NCBI GenBank assembly: GCA_022360375.1 | Contig: JAKSCW010000024.1 | Coordinates: 1 to 11,173 of the forward strand | Direction of reading: 5' to 3' | DNA from: Balneolales bacterium | GTDB lineage: Bacteria > Bacteroidota > Rhodothermia > Balneolales > Balneolaceae | Length of the DNA stretch: 11,173 nt | Shown: positions 1-8,160 of the stretch, piece after piece | Layout of the letters: each line of letters begins with the position of its first letter | Numbering within the stretch: position 1 is the first letter of the stretch | The notes under the pieces: model-generated | The model's database searches: none | Seen by the model: the letters and a program-made list of their open reading frames with translations, nothing else | Told to the model about the DNA's origin: nothing | Translations under genes and position numbers: made by a program

Positions 1-1532
1 AGAACATCTTCATTCATTTTCTCTGTGGATTTTAGAAAACTGAGCTCATTCAGGGTCTGAATGGTATTTGAGAAACCGTTATTGGTACCTCCATACACCA
101 CCCGGTTAAACCGCGCGTCGTACGTTTTATCCCCGGGATTGCTGGTCCAGCTTTGATCCGCTGCATATGCTACCCCGTACCAATCTTTGGAGAACAGCGC
201 GAACCCGCCGTCATCCCAAATGGTGTTTAGCATACCCAATACTTCCTGCTTTTTTGCCTCTGCTACAAATCCTTCAATATTCCCTTTTGCTACATTGAAA
301 TCCGGCATGACAGACCACGAATTCAGGATTCCTGTAGAAACCAGGGTGGAATAACCTGCTTCTTTAAACGGATTAATCATATGCGAATAATCATCCATAT
401 CGTCGTATCCCCAGGTAACCATAATAATGTCTTTCGGAAGCAACTCAAGGATTTCGGGGTGTTTAAGTACAATATCGCCCCACATCATAATCTTTTTTCC
501 CATAGGTGTGATGATGTCGTATATACGCTTTATGTGATTTGCATATACCACTCCCTTGCCCAGTGAATCTACCATCGCTTTGGAAGCCCCGGTTCCCAGA
601 TCAAAAGTTTCATCTGAGTTGATATGGAAATACTCTGAATGGAAAGCTGGGATCATTTCATGATAAATGTCGCTGAGCAACTGGTAACTTTCCTCAAAAG
701 CAGGAGAAAGTAACGATCCGCTTTCACCCAGATGTGCGTACTCCGGATGCTTTAGTATATTTTGAAAATGTCCGAATGATTGGAAATTTCCCACTAAATC
801 AATGTGAAATTTTTTGGCGTAATCAGCCAGTTCCGCCCATTCTTCTATATCTAAAGCGCCACCAGGGGGTGCAAATGAGGGGTGGCTTTCGGTTTTTACC
901 ACATCCTGGGTATAGTAGGTAAGCAGGTTGATTTTCATGCCTGCCATACGTTCGATCTGCTGGCGCATATATTCTTTGGTGGGAACCGGCCCGCGACTGA
1001 TGTCATCCATCATACCGCGAATTTCCAGATCAGGCCAGTCTTTGATTTTAAGAGATGGGACAGAACCAACAACCCGCTGTGTCCGGAATAACTGGCGCAG
1101 AGTTTGTACTCCGTAAAAAGCTCCGCGAGTGGTATTGGCTGATACTAACACCAGGTTTGGAGAAACCAGTAACCGGTATCCTTCCTCACCCAATGTTTCA
1201 TCCGGTAACATATCATGTTGCCGGGCGAGACGGGTAAAGGCACGCCCTCCTCCATCGATTCCAACAATAATTCGCTTTTCAGTTCCTTCTCCGAGACTTA
1301 GCACTACTTCGGTACTTCGTTTTGCTTCTTCTTCCAATAGTGCAAATTGAAAAGCTTCTTCCTCTTTATCATTAAAGTACAGGGTAACCGCAATCTCTCC
1401 TTTTAACTCAAAAACCCCTTCATTATAGGTTATCTGCTTAGGACTGGGGATAAGATAGAGCGTTTCCTGTGCCTCAGGAGTAGTTGATGCCAAAACGCAT
1501 ACCAAAAAAACAGAGAGTACCTCCACCTTCAT
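1..1532 (-). CDS. Exported GH20-like beta-N-acetylhexosaminidase (3' end beyond window)
   Basis: The minus-strand frame from ATG at 1532 stays open to the window edge, giving 510 residues with no stop. Residues 1-21 look like a type I signal peptide (hydrophobic stretch about 6-15, likely cleavage after PEA before QE). Residues about 25-165 match the small alpha/beta domain that precedes the barrel in GH20 enzymes (YLIPSPKQITYNEGVFEL, then TTRGAFYGVQTLRQLF at 134-149). The TIM barrel begins near 170 (IRGMMDDISRGPVPT). HINSDE at 303-308 carries the Asp-Glu pair expected for substrate-assisted catalysis, D307 and E308. GH20 normally reads HxGGDE, so the two glycines are replaced by Asn-Ser. The ATG overlaps the stop of the upstream isomerase gene as ATGA, and AGGGAG at 1538-1543 is a good ribosome site 5 nt away. 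The likely role is removing terminal N-acetylhexosamine in the periplasm or outside the cell. A related glycosidase of different specificity is possible. Confidence 0.82.
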   Translation of the reverse strand, partial: MKVEVLSVFLVCVLASTTPEAQETLYLIPSPKQITYNEGVFELKGEIAVTLYFNDKEEEAFQFALLEEEAKRSTEVVLSLGEGTEKRIIVGIDGGGRAFTRLARQHDMLPDETLGEEGYRLLVSPNLVLVSANTTRGAFYGVQTLRQLFRTQRVVGSVPSLKIKDWPDLEIRGMMDDISRGPVPTKEYMRQQIERMAGMKINLLTYYTQDVVKTESHPSFAPPGGALDIEEWAELADYAKKFHIDLVGNFQSFGHFQNILKHPEYAHLGESGSLLSPAFEESYQLLSDIYHEMIPAFHSEYFHINSDETFDLGTGASKAMVDSLGKGVVYANHIKRIYDIITPMGKKIMMWGDIVLKHPEILELLPKDIIMVTWGYDDMDDYSHMINPFKEAGYSTLVSTGILNSWSVMPDFNVAKGNIEGFVAEAKKQEVLGMLNTIWDDGGFALFSKDWYGVAYAADQSWTSNPGDKTYDARFNRVVYGGTNNGFSNTIQTLNELSFLKSTEKMNEDV

Positions 1533-2440
1533 TGCTTCTCCCTGATTTTTCTTTCAAGAAACTCTGCAGCATTTTTATACGCGGCATCCAGATCACTAAC
1601 TGAAGATTCTGAGCCACCAATATCTATTCCAAAATGACCTGAAAAATTAATTTTATCCAGGGTTTCAAAAAAATCATCCCATCGTATTTCTCCATCTCCG
1701 ATTGGGAGGTGTTCTACTTTTATACCTCCGTTATCTGAAATATGGATGTAATCGATGTAATCAGCCAGACGAAGTAAACTGAGCTGAAGATTGTCTTTCA
1801 GAAAATATTGATTTGCGGTATCCAGGTTGAACCGGAGATTATCCCTGCCTACTGCTTCATGGAACTGGAGGAATGCGTCGGTAGTGGAAGCCAATACCCC
1901 ATGTGCCGGGTGCATCTGATAACTCAGGTTGTACCCTGCGGCTATATCGCAGGCGTGGCGGTAGGTTTCTGTCATCTGTTCCCAGTATGTGTTCCAATCT
2001 AAAGTATCAGGAAACTTAGCCGCTGATAAAGTTTCTTCGTGGTAGTGCCGGACAACGGGTACATCATCGGGAAATTGATACGGGGGAAGCGGAGCGTTAT
2101 CAAGCACTCCAAGTGAACCAAAAGCAGAAGCAATCTCACATCCCTTTATAAAAAAATCCAAATTCTTTGCCCGTTCAGTTTCATCCGGGGAGGAAAGCCC
2201 GGGAAGAACCACGCAAAAGTACGGCACTTCCAAATTGTTTAATAGTACATGCCTCACAATCTCTTCTTTCATTTCGTACACCTCCATAAGATGGTGCTTA
2301 CGAATGCCTTCCAATTCAATAGACTTAAATCCCAATGAGGCAAATTCATTAATATGAGTGAGCGTATCCTTTGCTTCGGGCGGGTAGCCATATTTCGTGA
2401 TGGGATACAGGTAACATGCCACTATTCTGGAATCGATCAT
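1529..2440 (-). CDS. Sugar phosphate isomerase/epimerase-like TIM-barrel protein
   Basis: A 303-residue cytoplasmic protein of the xylose isomerase-like / AP endonuclease 2 TIM-barrel superfamily (COG1082 type), at the usual length for the family. Barrel strands carry recognisable signatures: GFKSIELEG (37-45), LSYQMHPAHG (172-181), LRFNLDTANQYF (202-213), YIHISDN (231-237), HLPIGDGEIRW (244-254) and FGIDIGG (270-276). The family usually binds a divalent metal with Glu, Asp, His and Glu. Here D207 and H233 are in place, but the first Glu position appears to be Q175 and the last D273. Its start overlaps the stop of the upstream GH2 gene by 4 nt (ATGA), with AGGGAG at 2451-2456 10 nt before the ATG, which suggests translational coupling. 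In context it probably isomerises or epimerises the sugar or sugar acid released by the cytoplasmic GH2 enzyme. The exact substrate cannot be read from sequence. Confidence 0.85.
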   Translation of the reverse strand: MIDSRIVACYLYPITKYGYPPEAKDTLTHINEFASLGFKSIELEGIRKHHLMEVYEMKEEIVRHVLLNNLEVPYFCVVLPGLSSPDETERAKNLDFFIKGCEIASAFGSLGVLDNAPLPPYQFPDDVPVVRHYHEETLSAAKFPDTLDWNTYWEQMTETYRHACDIAAGYNLSYQMHPAHGVLASTTDAFLQFHEAVGRDNLRFNLDTANQYFLKDNLQLSLLRLADYIDYIHISDNGGIKVEHLPIGDGEIRWDDFFETLDKINFSGHFGIDIGGSESSVSDLDAAYKNAAEFLERKIREKQ

Positions 2441-4317
2441 GAATATTCGACTCCCTTTTTTATCGGTTTTTTGATATCCGGGACCAGGAAGCCCTCCCTG
2501 GGTTTAGCAGGACGGTGTGTGTCTTTGATCTTTTCAAATGTATTCCAATGTTCACGTAGTTTAAATGCCACACTTTTTGGGAAACGGTCTCTGGTAAATG
2601 TCCCTTTTTTGTGCCAAACCACGCGCCGGAAATGTTGCGGTGTCAGGAAATCAGCGAAATTCCAAATATGCGCACCGCATACAAAATCACAGGCTTCCAT
2701 AACCTCTAAATATTTGAAAGTAAACGCTGTTTGAAATTCTTCTGTGAACATCTGAGCTGTAGTGGAGTGCAAACCTTCTACAGTGTCTGCTCCGAACTCA
2801 GTAATAAGAATGGGCTTTCCATACTTTTGAAACGTTGCCTCCAGTTCATTGGCCAGGTCCTGGGCAGCCTGATCGAGATCAACGGGTTTTGTGTACCAGC
2901 CATAATACCTGTTAATGCCAATAATGTCGCAGGATTCGAGTACAATGTCCTCCTCTTTAAACATCGCCATAGAAATGGAAATCACCGGGCGGGTGCTGTC
3001 AAGAGTCTTGGTAAAATCATAGAGTTCTTTGAAATACTGCTTTCCCGCTTCATTTTGATAAAATTCTTCTGCCCATAAGTTTGGCTCATTAGTGATTGAC
3101 CAGGAGATTACACTCGGGTGATTTCTATCTCTTTCAATTAATTCTTTTATGGCTTGTTTATGGGTATCCAGGAGAGGTTTTAAGTCCTCAAAATTGTTTG
3201 ACCAAAACCCTAAACTTACCGCAGCTACCTCATCGATAATAAGAAAACCAAGCCGGTCTCCCAGTCTCATCATCTCTTCATCATATGGATAATGACTAGT
3301 CCGGTAAGAATTGGCTCCAATCCATCGCATCAGCTCGTGGTCTTTAATATAAGCCGGCCTGAACTGTCCCCTCCCAATGATCGGGAATTCTTCGTGTTTG
3401 CCAAATCCGGCCAGAAACAGCTCTTCATTGTTAAACAGTACCTTCCCTCCTTCTACTTTAATTTCCCTGATGCCAAATTCTTCGTCGTATTCATCCACTA
3501 TTACGCTATTAACGTAAAGAGAAACCCTTGCTTTGTATAAGTATGGATCCGAGGGAGACCATAATCTCGGATTTTCAATTTTCAGATTGAATTCATTAGC
3601 AGTTTCGGATTCGGATTCACAAAGAATCGCACTATCTGCATCCAAAACCTGAACCCGGAGTTTGTGGAACACAGGGGCCTGAACTTTTACATCTACTTTT
3701 CCTTCTAATGCTGAATCAATAGAAATTGAAGAGATATATTCCCTGGGTGTAATCACAAGATTTACTGACCGCGTAAGACCACCATACGGAAAGAAATCAA
3801 AGCGTGTGGCCGGGTATAAATGCCTGCGCTGATACGCAGGAGTATCGTACATTGGTGAGTTTGGATCAACATCCTGCGGAAGGGTATGCATGCTTAACGT
3901 GCTATCCACACATAGTACCAAGTGGTTCGGTTCCCCTGCTTCTATCAATGCATCAGTAACATCAAATTCAAAAGGTACATATCCCCCAACATGCTCTCCG
4001 ATGTATGTTCCGTTCACCCAGACCGTTGCCCTGTGATCTGCTGCTCCGACTCTTATCCAGACCCTGTGATTGTTTTGCATAACTTCAGGAATAGTAAACC
4101 ATGTTTCGTGCCAGGCTTTTCCAACATAGTTTTTAAATCCTTGTTCTTCTAACTGTTCGTTCCATGAACCCGGAATTGCAATAGTATGAACATCACCATC
4201 CAGAGCATCTTCAAACCAACTCTGAGAAAGGCCTTCATCTTCCGGATCGGCTTTAATATTCCAATATCCTCCTAAATCGAACACTGATCTGTATTTATTT
4301 TGCTGTGGATATAACAT
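2437..4317 (-). CDS. Cytoplasmic GH2 glycosidase, beta-glucuronidase (UidA)-like
   Basis: A 626-residue GH2 enzyme that aligns by eye along its whole length with E. coli beta-glucuronidase (603 aa). Order: jelly-roll sugar-binding domain (about 10-190, with GGYVPFEFDVTD and RFDFFPYGGLTRSV), Ig-like domain (about 192-285), TIM barrel (about 288-600). The acid/base is E411 in SWSITNEP and the nucleophile E507 in ILITEFGAD. NRYYGWY (469-475), GANSYRTSHYPY (334-345) and HIWNFADF (550-557) are near-identical to UidA. The loop after IIDEVAAVS (360-368) is shorter than in E. coli. The carboxylate-binding Asn-x-Lys motif of UidA is His-Lys-Lys here (H569, K571), so strict glucuronidase activity is uncertain. 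There is no signal peptide, so it acts in the cytoplasm on an imported glycoside. The start is ATG at 4317 with GGAG at 4325-4328, 27 nt after the transporter gene. The stop overlaps the isomerase start. Confidence 0.93.
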   Translation of the reverse strand: MLYPQQNKYRSVFDLGGYWNIKADPEDEGLSQSWFEDALDGDVHTIAIPGSWNEQLEEQGFKNYVGKAWHETWFTIPEVMQNNHRVWIRVGAADHRATVWVNGTYIGEHVGGYVPFEFDVTDALIEAGEPNHLVLCVDSTLSMHTLPQDVDPNSPMYDTPAYQRRHLYPATRFDFFPYGGLTRSVNLVITPREYISSISIDSALEGKVDVKVQAPVFHKLRVQVLDADSAILCESESETANEFNLKIENPRLWSPSDPYLYKARVSLYVNSVIVDEYDEEFGIREIKVEGGKVLFNNEELFLAGFGKHEEFPIIGRGQFRPAYIKDHELMRWIGANSYRTSHYPYDEEMMRLGDRLGFLIIDEVAAVSLGFWSNNFEDLKPLLDTHKQAIKELIERDRNHPSVISWSITNEPNLWAEEFYQNEAGKQYFKELYDFTKTLDSTRPVISISMAMFKEEDIVLESCDIIGINRYYGWYTKPVDLDQAAQDLANELEATFQKYGKPILITEFGADTVEGLHSTTAQMFTEEFQTAFTFKYLEVMEACDFVCGAHIWNFADFLTPQHFRRVVWHKKGTFTRDRFPKSVAFKLREHWNTFEKIKDTHRPAKPREGFLVPDIKKPIKKGVEYS

Positions 4318-4324
4318 TTCAATA

Positions 4325-4328
4325 CTCC
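4325..4328 (-). promoter_or_regulatory. Ribosome binding site of the cytoplasmic GH2 gene
   Basis: GGAG lies 7 nt before ATG 4317 in the 27-nt gap after the transporter stop. It supports that start. The upstream operon genes have weak or no such site, so this gene may be translated independently of the transporter. Confidence 0.6.
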
Positions 4329-4344
4329 ATAAAGTCTTTCATTT

Positions 4345-5595
4345 CTAAATTCCGAATATTCCTAAAATCCCAAACACGGCCATCGCCACAGAAAAAGTGA
4401 GTGTAGTACCCACCAGGATGTTTTCCCCTTTTTTGAGTGCGTGCTCTCCTACCAATGACTTTTTATTCATCAATAACAGCATCAAAAGGATTACAACAGG
4501 AGTTACTATAGCTATTAACGCCTGGGAAATAATCATGATAAAAACCGGCCGACCGCCAAACAGCGGAACCAATAAACTCAATAAAATATAGCTTAGGGAA
4601 ATAAGCCTGTTTGTGGTAGACTGAAAGTTTGGATTTTCCCCTTTATAATCAGCAATAAGCATGGGAGCCAGCATGATGTGTGGAAACAGGGAAGAAAGCC
4701 CCGCAGCCAAAATCCCACCCACAAAAATGGATAAGGCGAATTTTCCCGCGAACGGTTCCAGCAATCGTACCATATCGATGGCATTATCCACTTTTATACC
4801 TTGCGGATACATAGTTCCGGCAGCGGCAGCCATTACTGAAATACTAAGAACAAACATCACAATCGCTGAAACCTTTGCGTCCCTTTTTTCCAGTTTAAAT
4901 TGTTCCAGCCCCCACCCTTTTCCTTTAATTAATATGGAACGAACGATATAGATTACTGCGCCCATCGTAGTTCCTACCATGCTTGCAATAAGGAGAAAGG
5001 CTCCAGGTTCATTGGGTACCCCTGAAACCATGCCCGTAATAATTTCTTTGGGGTTGGGAATAACCATAATCATGGTAATGATGAAACTTACCCCCATCAC
5101 GATCACAAATATGGCAAGTATTTTTTCAAAGAAATTTTGTTTCCCGTTCCAAAGCAACGCATACAAAATGGCTCCGTAAAAAATGGTCGAATAGAGAGGA
5201 TCAATTCCTTCTCCCGAACTGGTAAGAGGTTTTGTCCACTCCTGGGTGACCTGTGTAACTATCGCCATTACACCCACACTTCCCACAGCTTCTGTAAAAA
5301 TGAGAGCAATCAACACAAACAAACCAACAGGTTTGCCGAAGTGCTTTTTGTAGCCGTATATAACCGTATCACCGGTAACAATAGTGTACTTGCCAAATAC
5401 TAAGATAAGGATGTACGTGAAAATACAGGATAGCAGCAGCGGCCACGCAAGCATCATTCCATAGGCAGCCCCTGTTGAAGCCATCGACGTAACACTACCC
5501 GTACCAATATTGTAGCCAATAATGAACAGCCCCGGACCCAGCGCCAAAATTAACAGCTGTAAGCGCTTAAATAAATTGGGGCGTGATTGGGTCAT
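4345..5595 (-). CDS. NRAMP-like (APC fold) inner-membrane transporter with atypical substrate motifs
   Basis: A 416-residue integral membrane protein with about eleven hydrophobic segments, the length and pattern of the NRAMP divalent-metal transporter family. The first helix holds LALGPGLFIIGYNIGTGS (17-34). GPG (20-22) matches the family, but the canonical metal-binding DPGN is replaced by residues around N29-S34 (NIGTGS). The helix 6 region, MVGTTMGAVIYIVRSILIKG (206-225), lacks the MPH motif whose Met binds the metal. It ends in KGKGW, which resembles divergent NRAMP-like proteins. GGILAAGLSSLFPH (293-306) marks a later helix. The gene starts 3 nt after the lipoprotein stop (TAA TAG ATG) with no clear Shine-Dalgarno, so translation is probably coupled. 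It could import a metal such as Mn or Mg for the downstream isomerase, or a different solute such as a sugar acid. Family membership is fairly secure; substrate is unknown. Confidence 0.85.
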   Translation of the reverse strand: MTQSRPNLFKRLQLLILALGPGLFIIGYNIGTGSVTSMASTGAAYGMMLAWPLLLSCIFTYILILVFGKYTIVTGDTVIYGYKKHFGKPVGLFVLIALIFTEAVGSVGVMAIVTQVTQEWTKPLTSSGEGIDPLYSTIFYGAILYALLWNGKQNFFEKILAIFVIVMGVSFIITMIMVIPNPKEIITGMVSGVPNEPGAFLLIASMVGTTMGAVIYIVRSILIKGKGWGLEQFKLEKRDAKVSAIVMFVLSISVMAAAAGTMYPQGIKVDNAIDMVRLLEPFAGKFALSIFVGGILAAGLSSLFPHIMLAPMLIADYKGENPNFQSTTNRLISLSYILLSLLVPLFGGRPVFIMIISQALIAIVTPVVILLMLLLMNKKSLVGEHALKKGENILVGTTLTFSVAMAVFGILGIFGI

Positions 5596-5598
5596 CTA

Positions 5599-8160
5599 TT
5601 ACTGTGTAACTGGGTTAATCCGGATGTTCACAAGTTGTTTGGATTCAATGGTTAATATGAATCGCTGCCCCCTTTTCTCTATCTCTATCTCTTCTTCATA
5701 CACCTTTCCTCCGGAATTTTTACGGAGCATGTACGTACCCTCTTCTAATTGCCAAATCCTCATAGTTACCTCTTCCTGTTCATCAGAGAAGGAATAAATC
5801 TGAAGTTCAAGACTGCTCGAATCAGAATCATTTACCAGGAAAGTCAAATCCCGGCTTGCTTTTTCCCAATTCACTGCTATGTATGGCGATGCACTTTCAT
5901 CTACTCCAAAACCTGTAATCATTCCCTGAAGAATACCTGCCTGCCGCCCCCTGGGTTCTGTTATAAACACCCGATCGGTATGGATTGCTTCCGTACTGAT
6001 CATGGGTTCATTGTAGCGAACAGTTTCCAGATAAGGAGTCATCGCATCTAATAAAAACTGCTCATTCCCTGTGATCCGATACTTGATAAATGGCGTTCCA
6101 TGTTTCAGAATAAGCTCATCGTAGGTTTCATCATGGGTAAGTAATCTCCAGCTTTCAACTACATTCCAGAAATTTGAGGAATTTCCAATAATGTAGGCTG
6201 CCCAAGGCTCACTCCCTTTCTCGGACATATTGTCTGACTGGTAAATTTGGTTTTTGTATCGGGATACGAGTTCCAGATGCTGAATTATTGGCTCCAGGTA
6301 TTTAGCATCAGCGGTAAAAGTCCATGTGTAAAGAAGCTGATCCAGTATCGCTGCACTTCCTTTCCAGTTAAAATAATCCCAGAACATATTGGCATGGTAC
6401 CAGGTAGGTTCATCTCCGTTTATTACCCCTGAGGGAAACTCAACAGAAGGCGGCACAATCCACTCCGGCTTCCCTTTCTGCGTATCCTCAGAAACCCCAA
6501 TCCATGCATCGGCCCATTCAATCAGTGCTTTTCTGGTTGATGGATCACTGGTTTTCCAGTGGTAGTATCGTACGGCTTTGGTTGCCCTGGCATTGTATGC
6601 CACATCCCTGTTTTTTGGGGGCTCCATTTCAACTTCGGAAGAACTGAACCAGGCAGACTTGAAAAACCTGTCCCCGTTATTATTGTATCCGGTCCAAAGA
6701 TTTTGAAAATGATCAGATGAATACTTCAGGCGCTCTATGTATTCCTTTTCATCAGTAAAGAATACCATTAAGGGAGCAGTATCTGAGATAAATTCAGAAG
6801 AATGTTCCACATCACTTGGGTTTTTCGCATAGCCATCCTTTATCCTCGAGCTGTTCCATACTCCGTCTGCCAGTTTCTTCCAGCCTATGTATGCAGTTTC
6901 ATCTCCAGACAGAATCAGCGGGGACCACCAGCGTAATATCTCAACATCATCCCCAAATTTGCCTCCAAATTCTCCATTTTCGGATTGTTGCTCTAATACC
7001 CACCAATCAGCTACCGACTTTAAACGGTTCGAGAGTTCCCACTGATAAAAAGCCCAATCGGGGGCATTACCCTGTTCAGCATTATCAAAAGGATCGGGAT
7101 TATCAATTTTTTCCCCATTGTACATGCGAACCAACTCGTTTTCAGGGTAAAGCTGATACATAGCAGTCAAATCGCGTTTAGCATTGCTTCCTTCCCCCGG
7201 CCCGCCACGTTCCAGCCATAACCAGTACAGCAGCCTGCCTCTGTACCACAACGCACGTTCGTACAATGGGTTATCTGATGCATTGGGTTGATTCAATATC
7301 GCATCAAATAACATTACGGATTGATGCAGATGATCAAAAAGTGATAATCCCGTCCTATCTGTCGCCCATGACCAGCCTCTATAGTAAAAATACATTTCAG
7401 CTTCCTGCAAAATCTCTAACTGCTGTTTCCAATATGCTTTGAAGTTCCGGTTCGCGGGATTTCCGGAAAGTGCCTCTACACTTTGAAGTACTTCTTCAAT
7501 CGGGTAGCCGTCCTGATAATGCATGAATTGTTTTAACTGTTCGTATACCTGTTCCTGGTCCTCATTTGCGGGGGCGCTTTCATCCGGAATGATGGAAAAC
7601 CCTAACAACCTGGCTTCATCTCTCCCTCCGGTAATCTGAAAACTCAACTCTCCCTCAGAAACATCTACCAGGCGTTGAACTATCCGGTACATCTTTTGTG
7701 GTGCAGGGCGTAAACCTCCATGTTCCGCATGTGGTAAGAAATATTGAAATTCTACAGGCTCAGAGGCTCCATTTATGGATAAAGAGACGGTAGATGAATC
7801 TTCCAATCCGCCATCCAGCCAAATGGTTAGCCACCATTTTCCATCAGGTAATAAACTTTTCCAGCCAATTTCCGGCGCTTGTACGCCATCAATCGAAAAA
7901 TCAGTTCTTGATGCGGTCCATTCGTCATGAAAAAACTCAGCCGGTGTCTCAGAGGTCCAGCCAAATCCAAGAATTGGGTCGTAAACTAAACTTGCAGGAA
8001 CATTGAAAGCTGCTTCTTTTCCACTAAGGGCCCCGCTTCCTGCATCAAAATATAAAGGAACTATATTCATTTGATCTTTTAGCGCTGCAGAAAAACAACC
8101 TGCCAGGGAAACTACACCTAGTACTCCAATTACAATTTGTCCAATCAGTTTAGTTTTCAT
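5599..8160 (-). CDS. Lipoprotein with helical-toroid core, putative polysaccharide-active enzyme
   Basis: An 853-residue protein when started at ATG 8160. The frame also has a TTG at 8172, but the ATG is preferred because it gives a compact lipoprotein signal: basic MKTK, a hydrophobic stretch, then the lipobox LAGC with Cys22. A weak purine-rich GAAGAAAG lies at 8163-8170. The start overlaps the stop of the upstream GH2 gene by 11 nt. Residues about 35-192 look like a beta-sandwich of the galactose-binding type (YFDAGSG, DPILGFGW, LLPDGKWWLTIWLDGG). Residues about 200-740 are helical and rich in Trp, Tyr and acidic residues, as in alpha/alpha-barrel lyases and hydrolases. A striking motif is GEFGGKFGDDVE at 396-407, followed by PSDVEHSSEF near 448-457. 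A C-terminal beta domain (about 765-853) contains MRIWQLEEGTYMLRK. I do not recognise the family. Lyase, glycosidase or binding protein are all possible; membrane anchoring and context favour glycan processing. Confidence 0.85.
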   Translation of the reverse strand: MKTKLIGQIVIGVLGVVSLAGCFSAALKDQMNIVPLYFDAGSGALSGKEAAFNVPASLVYDPILGFGWTSETPAEFFHDEWTASRTDFSIDGVQAPEIGWKSLLPDGKWWLTIWLDGGLEDSSTVSLSINGASEPVEFQYFLPHAEHGGLRPAPQKMYRIVQRLVDVSEGELSFQITGGRDEARLLGFSIIPDESAPANEDQEQVYEQLKQFMHYQDGYPIEEVLQSVEALSGNPANRNFKAYWKQQLEILQEAEMYFYYRGWSWATDRTGLSLFDHLHQSVMLFDAILNQPNASDNPLYERALWYRGRLLYWLWLERGGPGEGSNAKRDLTAMYQLYPENELVRMYNGEKIDNPDPFDNAEQGNAPDWAFYQWELSNRLKSVADWWVLEQQSENGEFGGKFGDDVEILRWWSPLILSGDETAYIGWKKLADGVWNSSRIKDGYAKNPSDVEHSSEFISDTAPLMVFFTDEKEYIERLKYSSDHFQNLWTGYNNNGDRFFKSAWFSSSEVEMEPPKNRDVAYNARATKAVRYYHWKTSDPSTRKALIEWADAWIGVSEDTQKGKPEWIVPPSVEFPSGVINGDEPTWYHANMFWDYFNWKGSAAILDQLLYTWTFTADAKYLEPIIQHLELVSRYKNQIYQSDNMSEKGSEPWAAYIIGNSSNFWNVVESWRLLTHDETYDELILKHGTPFIKYRITGNEQFLLDAMTPYLETVRYNEPMISTEAIHTDRVFITEPRGRQAGILQGMITGFGVDESASPYIAVNWEKASRDLTFLVNDSDSSSLELQIYSFSDEQEEVTMRIWQLEEGTYMLRKNSGGKVYEEEIEIEKRGQRFILTIESKQLVNIRINPVTQ

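Noticed and set aside
2354..2734. Plus-strand open frame of 126 codons, and other plus-strand frames across the window
   Set aside because: They lie wholly antisense to clear minus-strand genes, show no family motifs, and have compositions expected from shadow frames.
4318..4343. A seven-codon minus-strand reading frame (MKDFMEY, stop) ending 1 nt before the GH2 ATG at 4317, possible leader peptide
   Set aside because: It is very short, and the GGAG inside it serves the GH2 start well, so chance is the simpler explanation.
4593..4784. Second minus-strand frame of 63 codons inside the transporter gene
   Set aside because: It is an out-of-frame shadow of the transmembrane coding sequence; the main frame is intact without a frameshift.
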